From Allomuricauda sp. (GTDB lineage Bacteria; Bacteroidota; Bacteroidia; Flavobacteriales; Flavobacteriaceae): 64,000 nucleotides of DNA. Location of the stretch: contig NZ_JACESV010000002.1 in NCBI RefSeq assembly GCF_013911645.1, positions 372,001 to 436,000 of the forward strand. Reading direction: 5' to 3'. The position numbers and the translations under genes were made by a program. This document shows positions 52,554 to 61,738 of the stretch, piece by piece. The first letter of the stretch is position 1. Each line of letters begins with the position of its first letter. The notes beneath the pieces were generated by a model. The model did not search any database. It was given only the letters and a program-made list of their open reading frames with translations, and was not told where the DNA came from.

Positions 52554-53245
52554 ATGCTTCTTCAAGAGTTCCCACAAGATTCAGGACCTATATATCTGGA
52601 AACCGTTGAGGGTAGATTTCCCATTGAACCCTTTAACACCTATAGCAATCTCATCTTTTTGTTCCTGATTATTTATTGGGGCATAAAAGTGTATAAAAAT
52701 CCAAAGCAACATCAATTTTTAGCATGGGTGCTTCCCATAATTGGCACCAGTTATATTGGTGGAACCATCTACCATGCCACCCGGAGCCGCGAATTCTGGT
52801 TGCGTTTGGATTGGATGCCCATTATGCTCTTATGTGCTGCTTGGTCATCCACTTTATTTTTAAGCTGGTTAAATCTAGGTGGAAGAGGTTGTTCTGGGTC
52901 GTCGTGTTGCTCGGGGGTTCTTTTTTATTTCGGATGCTGCCCATTCCATCTGGATTGAGAATTTCTTTAGGGTATGTAATAACGGCTGCAACCATACTTG
53001 TTCCCATAGCTTGGTATTTGGTCCGGACCAAAGGAAGGAACATTGTTTTTGTGATTGTCTCCTTCGTAATTTTTGGAGTTGCGATTTTCTTTAGGAGCAT
53101 TGATCTGCATCAAAATTTCTTTCCGATGGGAACACATTGGCTGTGGCATCTTTTGGGTGGAATTGCAGTACATTTTCTTATTGCCTATATATTCAAGGAC
53201 AATTTGCTAAATTTGTCCGCCAATAGCGTAAGCAATCATGATTGA
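52554..53245 (+). pseudogene. Ceramidase-like CREST membrane protein, split by a frameshift
   Basis: From the ATG at 52554 the protein reads MLLQEFPQDSG, then PIEPFNTYSNLIFLFL, GGTIYHATRSREFWLRLDWMPIM and ends wrongly in a Cys-rich tail. The correct continuation KLVKSRWKRLFWVVVLLGG ... MGTHWLWHLLGGIAVHFLIAYIF lies in another frame up to 53245. Joining them needs one extra T in the TTTTT run at 52857-52861, giving TLFFKLVKSRW. The joined product has seven helices with the His, Asp and HxxxH residues of the alkaline ceramidase/CREST hydrolases. A sequencing error or real one-base loss cannot be told apart here. Its end overlaps pheS by eight bases. Confidence 0.8.
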
Positions 53246-54257
53246 CACCATAAAGGAACATATCGCCGAAGTAGAAAAGTTTACTTCAACCTCAATAAAA
53301 GAAATTGAAGCCTTCCGAATTAAGTATTTAGGAAAAAAGGGGCTTTTGAACAGTTTCTTTGCCGAATTTAAGAATGTGCCCAACGAACAAAAGAAAGATT
53401 TTGGCAAGGTTGTCAATCAATTGAAAAATGCCGCTACCGATAAGGTCAATGCCCTTAAGGAAGCCTTGGAGAGCCAAACAGAAACTGTTGGCAAATATGG
53501 GGATTTGACACGCCCCGGGGAGCCTGTTGAAATTGGTTCCCGCCACCCAATCAATATTGTAAAGAACCAGATCATAGATATTTTCTCCCGAATCGGGTTC
53601 AATGTTTCCGAAGGTCCCGAAATTGAGGATGACTGGCACAACTTTACGGCACTAAACCTTCCGGAATACCACCCAGCAAGAGATATGCAGGATACTTTTT
53701 TCATTCAAACAGATCCGGATATCCTTTTGCGTACCCATACCTCATCAGTTCAGGTAAGGTATATGGAGAGCAATAAACCTCCCATCAGGACCATTTCCCC
53801 TGGAAGGGTTTATAGAAACGAAGCAATTTCGGCTCGCTCCCATTGCTTTTTCCATCAGGTAGAAGGCCTATATGTGGACAAGAACGTATCCTTTGCCGAT
53901 TTAAAACAAACCTTGCAATATTTTACATCGGAAATGTTCGGCAAGTCCAAAATTAGGTTGCGCCCTTCTTATTTCCCATTTACGGAGCCCAGCGCAGAAG
54001 TTGATGTTTACTGGGGCCTAGAGACCGAAACGGACTACCGCATGACCAAGGGAACCGGCTGGCTGGAAATTATGGGCTGCGGGATGGTAGACCCCAACGT
54101 ACTTAAGAATTGTGGTATAGACCCCGATGTATATTCTGGATTTGCCTTTGGAATGGGAATAGACCGTATTGCGTTGTTGCTCCATCAAATTTCAGACATT
54201 CGCCTGCTCAGCGAAAATGATGTTCGCTTCTTGGAACAATTCAAAAGCGCATTGTAG
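53238..54257 (+). CDS. pheS: Phenylalanine-tRNA ligase, alpha subunit
   Basis: 339 aa. N-terminal coiled coil (about 1-85), then class II motifs: [14 protein letters not shown] and [23 protein letters not shown] (in part, about 95-150), motif 2 in [15 protein letters not shown] (about 175-190), and motif 3 in [15 protein letters not shown]. It charges tRNA-Phe as an alpha2-beta2 enzyme; pheT is not in the window. It overlaps the frameshifted CREST gene. Confidence 0.96.
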   Translation: MIDTIKEHIAEVEKFTSTSIKEIEAFRIKYLGKKGLLNSFFAEFKNVPNEQKKDFGKVVNQLKNAATDKVNALKEALESQTETVGKYGDLTRPGEPVEIGSRHPINIVKNQIIDIFSRIGFNVSEGPEIEDDWHNFTALNLPEYHPARDMQDTFFIQTDPDILLRTHTSSVQVRYMESNKPPIRTISPGRVYRNEAISARSHCFFHQVEGLYVDKNVSFADLKQTLQYFTSEMFGKSKIRLRPSYFPFTEPSAEVDVYWGLETETDYRMTKGTGWLEIMGCGMVDPNVLKNCGIDPDVYSGFAFGMGIDRIALLLHQISDIRLLSENDVRFLEQFKSAL

Positions 54258-54265
54258 ACCATTTT

Positions 54266-54664
54266 ATGAAAAAGGATATTGAAATTCCCGTAGCCAAGGA
54301 TGTTCATGTTGCTGTAATCCGCGAGTGGAACGATGAATTTCTGTCCAAAGACTGGAATGCCTATCTGATCAATAACAGAACAGATGTGATTGAAATGACC
54401 ATTGTTGTTTCCAAAGGTTTTGACGAGGATAAAAAAACCTCTACCATGCGACACGGCATAGGGGTTGTTGAACCCAAGTCCTTTAAAAAAATTGAATTCC
54501 TGCAAGAAGAAGTGCTGGCGCTCAACAATGAATTCTTTGTTACCTTTTTTGCCGAAAACAAACTGTTTGAAAAAAGGTTCCTATTCCCTAAACATACTAT
54601 TGCCGAAGACCATCTTACCACAATTCCAATTATAGATAAGGAAGGGATTCTCGCTAAGGATTGA
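54266..54664 (+). CDS. Conserved hypothetical protein downstream of pheS
   Basis: 132 aa, soluble, no signal. It contains VHVAVIREWNDEFLSKDWNAYLIN, TMRHGIGVVEPKSFKKIEFLQEEV and FFAENKLFEKRFLFPKHTI. It lies eight bases after pheS in many Bacteroidota, as far as I recall, but no function is known to me. Probably co-transcribed with pheS. Confidence 0.75.
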   Translation: MKKDIEIPVAKDVHVAVIREWNDEFLSKDWNAYLINNRTDVIEMTIVVSKGFDEDKKTSTMRHGIGVVEPKSFKKIEFLQEEVLALNNEFFVTFFAENKLFEKRFLFPKHTIAEDHLTTIPIIDKEGILAKD

Positions 54665-54716
54665 TGGGTGTTTTGTCAACGAACACTTTCTTTTAACAAA
54701 AATTTAGTTTTTGTTA

Positions 54717-54748
54717 GTTCGGTTTGTTCCGAACCAATATTAATTTTG
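54717..54748 (+). promoter_or_regulatory. Promoter and candidate operator of the RND operon
   Basis: A palindrome GTTCGG-tttgtt-CCGAAC (54717-54734) directly precedes TAATTTTG (54741-54748), a TAnnTTTG -7 box 20 bp before the regulator's ATG. The palindrome overlaps the place of the -33 element, so a bound repressor would block transcription; autoregulation by the MarR/GbsR-type protein is likely but inferred. Confidence 0.55.
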
Positions 54749-54767
54749 CACCTTCAAAAATCCATCT

Positions 54768-55247
54768 ATGGAAAAAACGAAGGAAGAAATAATAGAAACT
54801 TTAGGGCTTCATTTAGAGAAGGAACACAACTTACCTCCCCTGGCCGCCCGGATATATGCAATACTAATTTTAACCGATGAGGACGGAATCACCTTTGAGG
54901 ATTGTTTGGAAAAACGGGGTGCAAGCAAAAGCTCTACCTCTACCTCTTTGAACCTTTTATTAAACATGGGCCTGGTTACCTATTTTACCAAACCCGGTGA
55001 TAGAAGAAGGTATTTCACCACTGCTAAGAAAAAGAACTTCTTTCTTTCCAAGCTTCAAGAAAACTTGAGTCGTATGGAAACCGAAAAAAGTATAATCACC
55101 TTGGTTTTGGGCTATCATAAAAAAAATAGCCCTAAAAAATATGAAGAAGGTCAAGTAAGAACCAAAGTGTATCTGGATTATGTAAGCGACAACGAAAAAA
55201 TCCTTAAAAAATCAATCAAAAAATTAGAATCCATTATAGATGAGTAA
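54768..55247 (+). CDS. MarR/GbsR-type transcriptional regulator
   Basis: 159 aa. Winged helix-turn-helix with LPPLAARIYAILILTDEDGITFEDCLEKRGASKSSTSTSLNLLLNMG (read in short pieces, about 23-68), then FTKPGDRRRYFTT as the wing. The GbsR branch of MarR-like regulators matches best. It sits immediately upstream of the RND efflux genes and behind its own palindrome-containing promoter, so it is the probable local repressor. The ligand is unknown. Confidence 0.87.
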   Translation: MEKTKEEIIETLGLHLEKEHNLPPLAARIYAILILTDEDGITFEDCLEKRGASKSSTSTSLNLLLNMGLVTYFTKPGDRRRYFTTAKKKNFFLSKLQENLSRMETEKSIITLVLGYHKKNSPKKYEEGQVRTKVYLDYVSDNEKILKKSIKKLESIIDE

Positions 55248-55299
55248 TCTCTCCAACAGTCATAAACCCAACAATAACCCTAACAACCTTAGTTTGTTC

Positions 55300-56376
55300 A
55301 TGAAAACAATCAAATCAATAGTAGTAGCAACAGGTGTGCTCTTGTTAATGTCCTGTGGGGGTAAAAACCAACAGCAAGCCACTGCGCCTCAAGCACCCTC
55401 GCTCAAAGTCAGTACGCTTAAAAAACAGGATATTACAATATATAATTCGTATTCCACCAATATTCAAGGTCTACAAAATGTAGAAATCTGGCCAAAGGTT
55501 GCTGGATTTGTTCAAAAAATATATGTAGAAGAAGGACAACAAGTAAAAAAAGGGCAGTTGCTCTTTAAACTGGAAACACAAACGCTTTCCCAAGATGCCG
55601 AAGCTGCAAAAGCGGCTGTAAATGTGGCACAGGTGGAAGTGGACAAGCTGGTTCCCTTAGTTGAGAAAAACATTATTAGCGAGGTGCAATTGGAAACCGC
55701 CAAAGCTCAATTGGAACAGGCAAAAAGCAACTACAACAGTATTGCCGCCAACATCGGCTATTCCAATATAGTGAGCCCCGTAAACGGATACATTGGTGGG
55801 ATTCCCTATAAAGTGGGCGCTTTGGTTAGCAGCACCATGGGGGAGCCACTAACCGTGGTATCAGACATTAGTAGCGTTCGTGCCTACTTTTCCATGACCG
55901 AGAAGCAATTGTTACAAATGAAGAGTGAAATGGCAGATAAAGGAACTCCTATTTCATCTGAAAATACTCCGGAAGTAGAACTTGTAATGGTCAATGGTGA
56001 GACCTATCCACAAAAAGGAAAAATTGCCATGGTGAACAACATTATCAACCCAACCACAGGAAGTGTAACCCTTAGGGCGGATTTTGACAACCCCAACCAA
56101 TTGTTGAGCTCTGGCAGTACGGGAACCATAAAGGTGCCGTCTACCTACGAAAATACTTTTGTTATCCCTCAATTTGCCACGGTTGACCTCCAAGGAACCA
56201 AAATGGTATTTATATTGAATGATGACAACTCGGTAAATACAAAACCATTGAACATTGTCGCACAAACCGATAAGGAGTTCATCGTAAACGAAGGTTTGGA
56301 AGAAGGAAGCACCATCGTAACCGAAGGAGTGTCCAAACTAAAAGATGGTCAAACCATCAATCCCGTAAAACAATAA
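55300..56376 (+). CDS. RND efflux periplasmic adaptor lipoprotein
   Basis: 358 aa from the ATG at 55300 (MKTIKSIVVATGV, lipobox Cys-19 in LLLMSC); an in-frame upstream extension overlaps the regulator gene and lacks signal character. It has the AcrA/MexA order: barrel-sandwich VEIWPKVAGFVQKIYVEEGQ (about 58-77), hairpin coiled coil with AEAAKAAVNVAQVEVDKLV, beta-barrel and membrane-proximal domains (ending VTEGVSKLKDGQTI). It bridges the inner-membrane pump and the outer-membrane channel. Confidence 0.94.
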   Translation: MKTIKSIVVATGVLLLMSCGGKNQQQATAPQAPSLKVSTLKKQDITIYNSYSTNIQGLQNVEIWPKVAGFVQKIYVEEGQQVKKGQLLFKLETQTLSQDAEAAKAAVNVAQVEVDKLVPLVEKNIISEVQLETAKAQLEQAKSNYNSIAANIGYSNIVSPVNGYIGGIPYKVGALVSSTMGEPLTVVSDISSVRAYFSMTEKQLLQMKSEMADKGTPISSENTPEVELVMVNGETYPQKGKIAMVNNIINPTTGSVTLRADFDNPNQLLSSGSTGTIKVPSTYENTFVIPQFATVDLQGTKMVFILNDDNSVNTKPLNIVAQTDKEFIVNEGLEEGSTIVTEGVSKLKDGQTINPVKQ

Positions 56377-56408
56377 TTGCCATCAATCATTTATAGAACA
56401 AATTATAT

Positions 56409-59400
56409 ATGTTCCAAAAATTTATAGATCGTCCTGTACTTTCCACTGTAATATCCGTTATTATTATGATATTGGGTATTCTGGGGCTTAGTACTTTACC
56501 CGTAGAACAGTATCCGGAGATTGCTCCGCCAACCGTTCAGGTTAACGCCAATTATACCGGAGCCAATGCCGAAACAGTACTAAAAAGTGTAGTGATTCCA
56601 CTTGAAGAGCAAATCAATGGTGTGGAAGGCATGACCTACATGACCTCATCCGCCAGTAACGATGGAGCGGCCAACATCAGTGTATTTTTTGAACTTGGTG
56701 TTGACCCCGACATTGCAGCGGTAAACGTTCAAAACCGAGTTGCAAGGGCCAACAGCTTGTTGCCGCAAGAAGTTATAAACACAGGGGTAACTACCCAAAA
56801 GGCCCAAAACAGTGCATTGCTATTTTTCTCCATTTACTCTGAGAATGAGGATTACGATGCCACCTTTGTGGAGAACTATGCCAAAATTAACCTGGTTCCG
56901 CAATTACAACGGATTAAAGGGGTTGGTAACGTTAACGTATTTGGGGCCAAAGATTATTCCATGCGGATATGGATCTCTCCTGATAAAATGGCTGCATACA
57001 ATTTGGTGCCAGCCGATATCCAAGCGGCATTAAGAGAACAGAATACCGAAGCGGCAACCGGTAAAATTGGAGAAAATGCCGATGGTATTTTTGAATATGT
57101 GATGAAATACAAAGGACGGCTCTCCGAGGTAAAAGAATATGAAAACATTATTCTAAAAACTACTGAAGACGGAGGGTTTCTTCGCTTAAAAGATGTTGCC
57201 GAAATCGAGTTGGGGGCACTTAGCTACGTTAGGAAAAACTCTGGTATGGGAAACCCCGGTGTTGCTGTGGGGGTTTACCAAACATCTGGATCCAATGCAA
57301 AGGAAATCATCGACGAAATTGAAACCATCTTGGAAGAATCCAAAGCAGATTTTCCAAAAGGGTTGGATTATGTAATCCCCTTCAACTCCAAAGATTTCTT
57401 GGATGCCTCCATCGATCACGTTGTAAAAACATTGATCGAGGCATTTATCTTGGTGTTTATTGTGGTGTTCCTCTTCCTTCAGGATTTTAGATCTACACTT
57501 ATTCCCGCCATTGCGGTGCCCGTGGCCATTGTAGGTACCTTTTTCTTCCTACAATTATTCGGATACTCCATCAATATGCTTACCCTTTTCGCCATGATCT
57601 TGGCCATTGGTATTGTGGTGGATGATGCCATTGTGGTGGTCGAGGCGGTACACGCTAAGTTGGAAGAAGGAGCCGACTCTGCAAAAACCGCAACCAAAAA
57701 TGCCATGAGCGAGATATCTGGGGCCATTATCTCCATTACCTTGGTAATGTCGGCAGTATTCATCCCGGTTTCCTTTATCAAAGGGTCTTCAGGTGTTTTC
57801 TACCAACAGTTTGGTATTACCCTTGCCGTTGCTATTTTAATATCAGCCGTTAATGCGTTGACCTTGAGTCCTGCCTTGGCGGCATTGTTCCTAAAACCTC
57901 ATAATCCAGAAAAAGGTAAAAAATCCAATTTCTTGAACCGTTTTTTTAAGGCCTTCAACATTGGTTTTACGGCCATGACAAATAAATACACCAATACCAT
58001 TGGTACTTTGGTGAAAAGAAAATGGATAACCCTTGTTCTTTTACTTGGTTTTAGTGCACTGGCCATATTCCTGTTCAAATCAACCCCCTCTGGTTTTGTG
58101 CCAGATGAAGATCGTGGGATGATTTTTGTTAATGTGAGCATGCCTCCGGGAACAACCATTGAAAAAACAGAGGAAACCATCATGAAGCTGGATTCCATAT
58201 ATGAATCCATGGACGTGATCGACGCTAGAATGAGTGTGGCCGGGTTCAGTTTATTGAACCGAGTAAGTGCCGGGTCTTATGCATTCTCTATCATGAAGCT
58301 GAAAGATTGGAGCGAAAGAGATGCAGATTCTTTGTCCGTTAATGCGACCATGCAAAAGCTTTACGGAATTACGGCAGGTTTCAATGATGCCGAGATTATT
58401 TACTTTACGCCTCCGAGTATTCAAGGTTTTGGTACCAGTTCCGGTTTTGAAGTACAACTTCAGAGCAAAACGGGCGAAGATTGGAATTCCATCAACGATG
58501 TAAAAAACCAATTTTTGGGAGCGCTCAATGCCAGGCCGGAAATCCAGTATGCCATTTCGCAGTTCGACCCCGGTTTTCCACAGTACAATTTGGACATTGA
58601 CATGGAGAAGGTGAAAATGGCCGGGTTGACAGCAACCGATATTTTCAATTCGCTCCAAGGTTATTTTGGAGGTATTTATGCTACCGATTTCAACAAATTT
58701 GGTAAGCAGTACCGTGTTATGATCCAGGCCAAACCCGAAGATCGGGCCAACGAGAACTCTTTGAACCATATTTTTGTTAGGAATGCCAATGGCGAATCCG
58801 TCGCTGTAAGCCAGTTTGTGGACCTAAAGAAAATTTATGGTCCCGAGGTCGTGCAACGATTCAACTTGTTGAGTTCGGTAAGCATAACAGGAGTTCCCAA
58901 TCCGGGCTACAGTACCGGTGATGCCATTACCGCTATTGAAGAAGTGGCAGCCCAAGTATTGCCAACTTCTTACACCTACGATTACTCTGGACTTACAAGG
59001 GAAGAAAGCAATGCCGGTTCACAGACCATCCTCATATTTATATTGAGTTTGGTGTTTGTTTACTTCTTGCTGAGTGCACAATACGAAAGTTATATACTAC
59101 CGCTTTCCATTTTGTTGTCCCTGCCCTTTGGTATAGCAGGAGCCATTCTTTTCATCAACTTGGCAGGCTTGCAGAACAATATCTATTTCCAGATTGCCCT
59201 GATCATGTTGATCGGTCTGTTGGCCAAAAACGCCATTTTGATCGTGGAGTTTGCCCTGCAACGTAGACGGGCAGGACTATCACTTTTTGATGCTGCCGCA
59301 GATGGGGCACGTGCCAGGCTCCGCCCAATTTTGATGACATCTTTCGCTTTCATATTTGGTCTATTGCCATTGGCCCTTTCATCAGGAATCGGAGCCGTAG

Positions 59401-59552
59401 GAAACCAATCCATAGGTGTAAGTGCTGTTGGGGGAATGCTGGTCGGAACCATTTTGGGAGTTTTTGCGGTGCCTGTGCTCTTTGTAGTGTTCCAAGCGCT
59501 GCAAGAACGCATATCAGGAAAACCGGAATCCATCAAAGTAAACAATGCTTAA
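56409..59552 (+). CDS. RND multidrug efflux transporter, HAE1 family (AcrB-like)
   Basis: 1047 aa, full length. Twelve membrane helices with two large periplasmic loops. It opens MFQKFIDRPVLSTVISVIIM and has the family sequence LPVEQYPEIAPPTVQV. The proton-relay aspartates in GIVVDDAIVVVEAVHA (about 399-415) and GLLAKNAILIVEFALQ (C-terminal half) are intact. It exports hydrophobic drugs, dyes or bile-like compounds by proton antiport. It is the pump of the operon at 54768-61585. Confidence 0.96.
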   Translation: MFQKFIDRPVLSTVISVIIMILGILGLSTLPVEQYPEIAPPTVQVNANYTGANAETVLKSVVIPLEEQINGVEGMTYMTSSASNDGAANISVFFELGVDPDIAAVNVQNRVARANSLLPQEVINTGVTTQKAQNSALLFFSIYSENEDYDATFVENYAKINLVPQLQRIKGVGNVNVFGAKDYSMRIWISPDKMAAYNLVPADIQAALREQNTEAATGKIGENADGIFEYVMKYKGRLSEVKEYENIILKTTEDGGFLRLKDVAEIELGALSYVRKNSGMGNPGVAVGVYQTSGSNAKEIIDEIETILEESKADFPKGLDYVIPFNSKDFLDASIDHVVKTLIEAFILVFIVVFLFLQDFRSTLIPAIAVPVAIVGTFFFLQLFGYSINMLTLFAMILAIGIVVDDAIVVVEAVHAKLEEGADSAKTATKNAMSEISGAIISITLVMSAVFIPVSFIKGSSGVFYQQFGITLAVAILISAVNALTLSPALAALFLKPHNPEKGKKSNFLNRFFKAFNIGFTAMTNKYTNTIGTLVKRKWITLVLLLGFSALAIFLFKSTPSGFVPDEDRGMIFVNVSMPPGTTIEKTEETIMKLDSIYESMDVIDARMSVAGFSLLNRVSAGSYAFSIMKLKDWSERDADSLSVNATMQKLYGITAGFNDAEIIYFTPPSIQGFGTSSGFEVQLQSKTGEDWNSINDVKNQFLGALNARPEIQYAISQFDPGFPQYNLDIDMEKVKMAGLTATDIFNSLQGYFGGIYATDFNKFGKQYRVMIQAKPEDRANENSLNHIFVRNANGESVAVSQFVDLKKIYGPEVVQRFNLLSSVSITGVPNPGYSTGDAITAIEEVAAQVLPTSYTYDYSGLTREESNAGSQTILIFILSLVFVYFLLSAQYESYILPLSILLSLPFGIAGAILFINLAGLQNNIYFQIALIMLIGLLAKNAILIVEFALQRRRAGLSLFDAAADGARARLRPILMTSFAFIFGLLPLALSSGIGAVGNQSIGVSAVGGMLVGTILGVFAVPVLFVVFQALQERISGKPESIKVNNA

Positions 59553-59570
59553 TTACAAAGCTTAAAAAAC

Positions 59571-60971
59571 ATGAAAATAAAATCCATATATAAATTCATC
59601 CTGTTACTCTCGGTACCGTTATTGCTACAATCTTGTTTTGTGGCAAAAAACTACGCTAGACCAGAGGTAGAAACTGAGAATCTATACAGAACGGACAACC
59701 TTCCACAGGACAGTATTTCCATGGCAGATGTATCTTGGAGAGACTTGTTCAATGATGAACAGTTGAAATCGTATATTGAAGAAGGGTTAGAGAATAATAT
59801 TGACATTAGGATTGCCCTGCAAAACGTAATGGCCGCCGAAGCGTATGTAAAACAAGGTAAAGCGGGGTATTATCCAACCCTTTCAGGAACGGCCAGCTTC
59901 ACACGGACAAAAAACTCGCGAAACAGTCAGTTTGGGAGCTTTTTTACTAGTGCCCTGGAGCAGTACGAACTCTCCGGCGCCCTATCGTGGGAAGCCGATG
60001 TTTGGGGCAAGATCAGAAGTAATAAAAGAGCTTTTGGTGCGGCCTATCTGCAGAGCGTTACCGCGCATCAAGCCGTAAAAACGGAATTGGTGGCGAACAT
60101 AGCCAGCACCTACTATCAATTAATGGCATTGGATAAACAATTGGAAGTTGCCAAACAAACCTTGGAAGCCAGAAAAAACAGTCTGGAAACCACCATCGCC
60201 CTAAAAGATGCCGGTCAGGTGACCGAAGTCGCTGTAAAACAGACCGAAGCACAGGTCCATACCACCGAAATTATTGTAATCGACCTTGAGAACAACATCA
60301 AACTTTTGGAAAATGCCTTTAGTATGCTATTGGGAGAAGCTCCACAAAAAATACAGCGTGGCAACTTGGACGATCAAACCATTGATACGGAATTGAGCAC
60401 CGGGGTGCCTTACTTGCTGCTTGCCAATCGCCCAGATGTGATGCAGGCAGAATATGGCCTCATTAATGCATTTGAATTGACCAATGTGGCCAAAAGTAGT
60501 CTATATCCCTCTTTGAGTTTATCCGCTTCGGGAGGTTTTCAGAGTTTGGAATTTGATAATTGGTTGGATGCAAGCTCACTCTTTTCAACCTTGGTAGGTT
60601 CTTTGACACAGCCCCTTTTTAACGGAAGACAGTTGCGCACCCAAATGGAAGTTGCCAAGGCCCAACAAGAACAAGCATTGTTGAGCTATAAACAAGCCTT
60701 GCTCACGGCAGGAAGAGAAGTGAGCGATGCTCTTTATACTTATGAAGCGGAAACCCAAAAAATGGAGGCTCGTTCCAAAGAACTCGAAGCCTATTCAACA
60801 GCCGAAGATTATTCCGAAGAGCTTTTGAACAATGGCCTCGCGAATTATTTGGAAGTATTGACCGCACGTCAAAATGCATTGAACTCCGAACTCAATTACG
60901 TAGATACACAATACGCCCAACTTAGTGCCATTGTGGAACTGTACAGGGCCCTTGGGGGAGGTTGGAAATAA
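59571..60971 (+). CDS. TolC/NodT-type outer-membrane efflux lipoprotein
   Basis: 466 aa. Lipobox Cys-22 (LLLQSC). Two outer-membrane efflux protein (OEP) repeats: the first near 60-250 with NIDIRIALQNVMAAEAYVKQGKAGYYPTLSG (read in short pieces), the second near 290-460 with NRPDVMQAEYGLINA and TQPLFNGRQLRTQ. This is the outer channel of the efflux system. It ends within the beginning of the TetR gene. Confidence 0.94.
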   Translation: MKIKSIYKFILLLSVPLLLQSCFVAKNYARPEVETENLYRTDNLPQDSISMADVSWRDLFNDEQLKSYIEEGLENNIDIRIALQNVMAAEAYVKQGKAGYYPTLSGTASFTRTKNSRNSQFGSFFTSALEQYELSGALSWEADVWGKIRSNKRAFGAAYLQSVTAHQAVKTELVANIASTYYQLMALDKQLEVAKQTLEARKNSLETTIALKDAGQVTEVAVKQTEAQVHTTEIIVIDLENNIKLLENAFSMLLGEAPQKIQRGNLDDQTIDTELSTGVPYLLLANRPDVMQAEYGLINAFELTNVAKSSLYPSLSLSASGGFQSLEFDNWLDASSLFSTLVGSLTQPLFNGRQLRTQMEVAKAQQEQALLSYKQALLTAGREVSDALYTYEAETQKMEARSKELEAYSTAEDYSEELLNNGLANYLEVLTARQNALNSELNYVDTQYAQLSAIVELYRALGGGWK

Positions 60972-61585
60972 AAACAATAGTATTGGGGGATAAAAACAAC
61001 ATATTGGCCTACGCCATTGAAAACTTCACCAAGTTTGGGAGCAAAAGGTTCTCCATGGACGAACTGGCCAAAAATCTGGGTATTTCCAAAAAAACCCTCT
61101 ACAAACATTTCAACAGCAAAGAAAAGCTGGTAAAGGAAAGTCTTGGGTATTACTTGGACAACATTCGGGCCAATGTGGACAATTACATGCTCGAAAACCC
61201 CAACGAGGACCAACCCCTTACCACGGTAATATTTATATATAAGCAAGGGTTGATCACCTTTCAGGAAATCAACCCCGCTTTTCTGCACGGGCTCCACAAA
61301 TATTATCCCAAGGCTTATGAAATATATGCCCAGTTAAAAATGGACATTGTATGGAATGTTGTATGCCCCCTTTTAAAAAAAGCCCAAGAATTGGGGCAGG
61401 TCAGAAACAATGTCAATGTTGAATTGGTCTGTACATTATTTTTGTCCCGAATGGAAGAGACCGTGTATTCAAAGGCCAATCTATTCGATGAATATAGCAT
61501 CCACGAATTGCTGGATCATATCATTATCAATAATCTACGGGGCATTCTTACATTGGAATATCTTCAAAAAAGCCCCTTACAATAG
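60962..61585 (+). CDS. TetR/AcrR-type regulator at the end of the RND operon
   Basis: 207 aa if it begins at the TTG at 60962, which overlaps the preceding stop; no ATG occurs before the helix-turn-helix. GSKRFSMDELAKNLGISKKTLYKHFNSKEKLVKE (read in parts, about 26-60) is a standard TetR DNA-binding domain, and the remainder is an all-helical ligand domain. It is placed to respond to pumped compounds and may regulate the operon together with the MarR/GbsR protein at its head. The start codon is the weak point. Confidence 0.85.
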   Translation: MEIKTIVLGDKNNILAYAIENFTKFGSKRFSMDELAKNLGISKKTLYKHFNSKEKLVKESLGYYLDNIRANVDNYMLENPNEDQPLTTVIFIYKQGLITFQEINPAFLHGLHKYYPKAYEIYAQLKMDIVWNVVCPLLKKAQELGQVRNNVNVELVCTLFLSRMEETVYSKANLFDEYSIHELLDHIIINNLRGILTLEYLQKSPLQ

Positions 61586-61738
61586 TACTCCTTCCTATCA
61601 ATTTTAAGAGATTTCCCTTTAAATTACTGAACGGAAATTGATGGACCATGAATTAAAATCCCCCACTAGAAAAAACACTGCCTAATTTTTTGAAAATAGT
61701 TATTCCTAAATTCCTATCTTTCAAAAAAGCAGGTAATT

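Noticed and set aside
52851-52868. Programmed -1 frameshift site in the CREST gene
   Set aside because: The sequence around the T5 run does not form an in-frame X-XXY-YYZ slippery heptamer; a one-base deletion explains it better.
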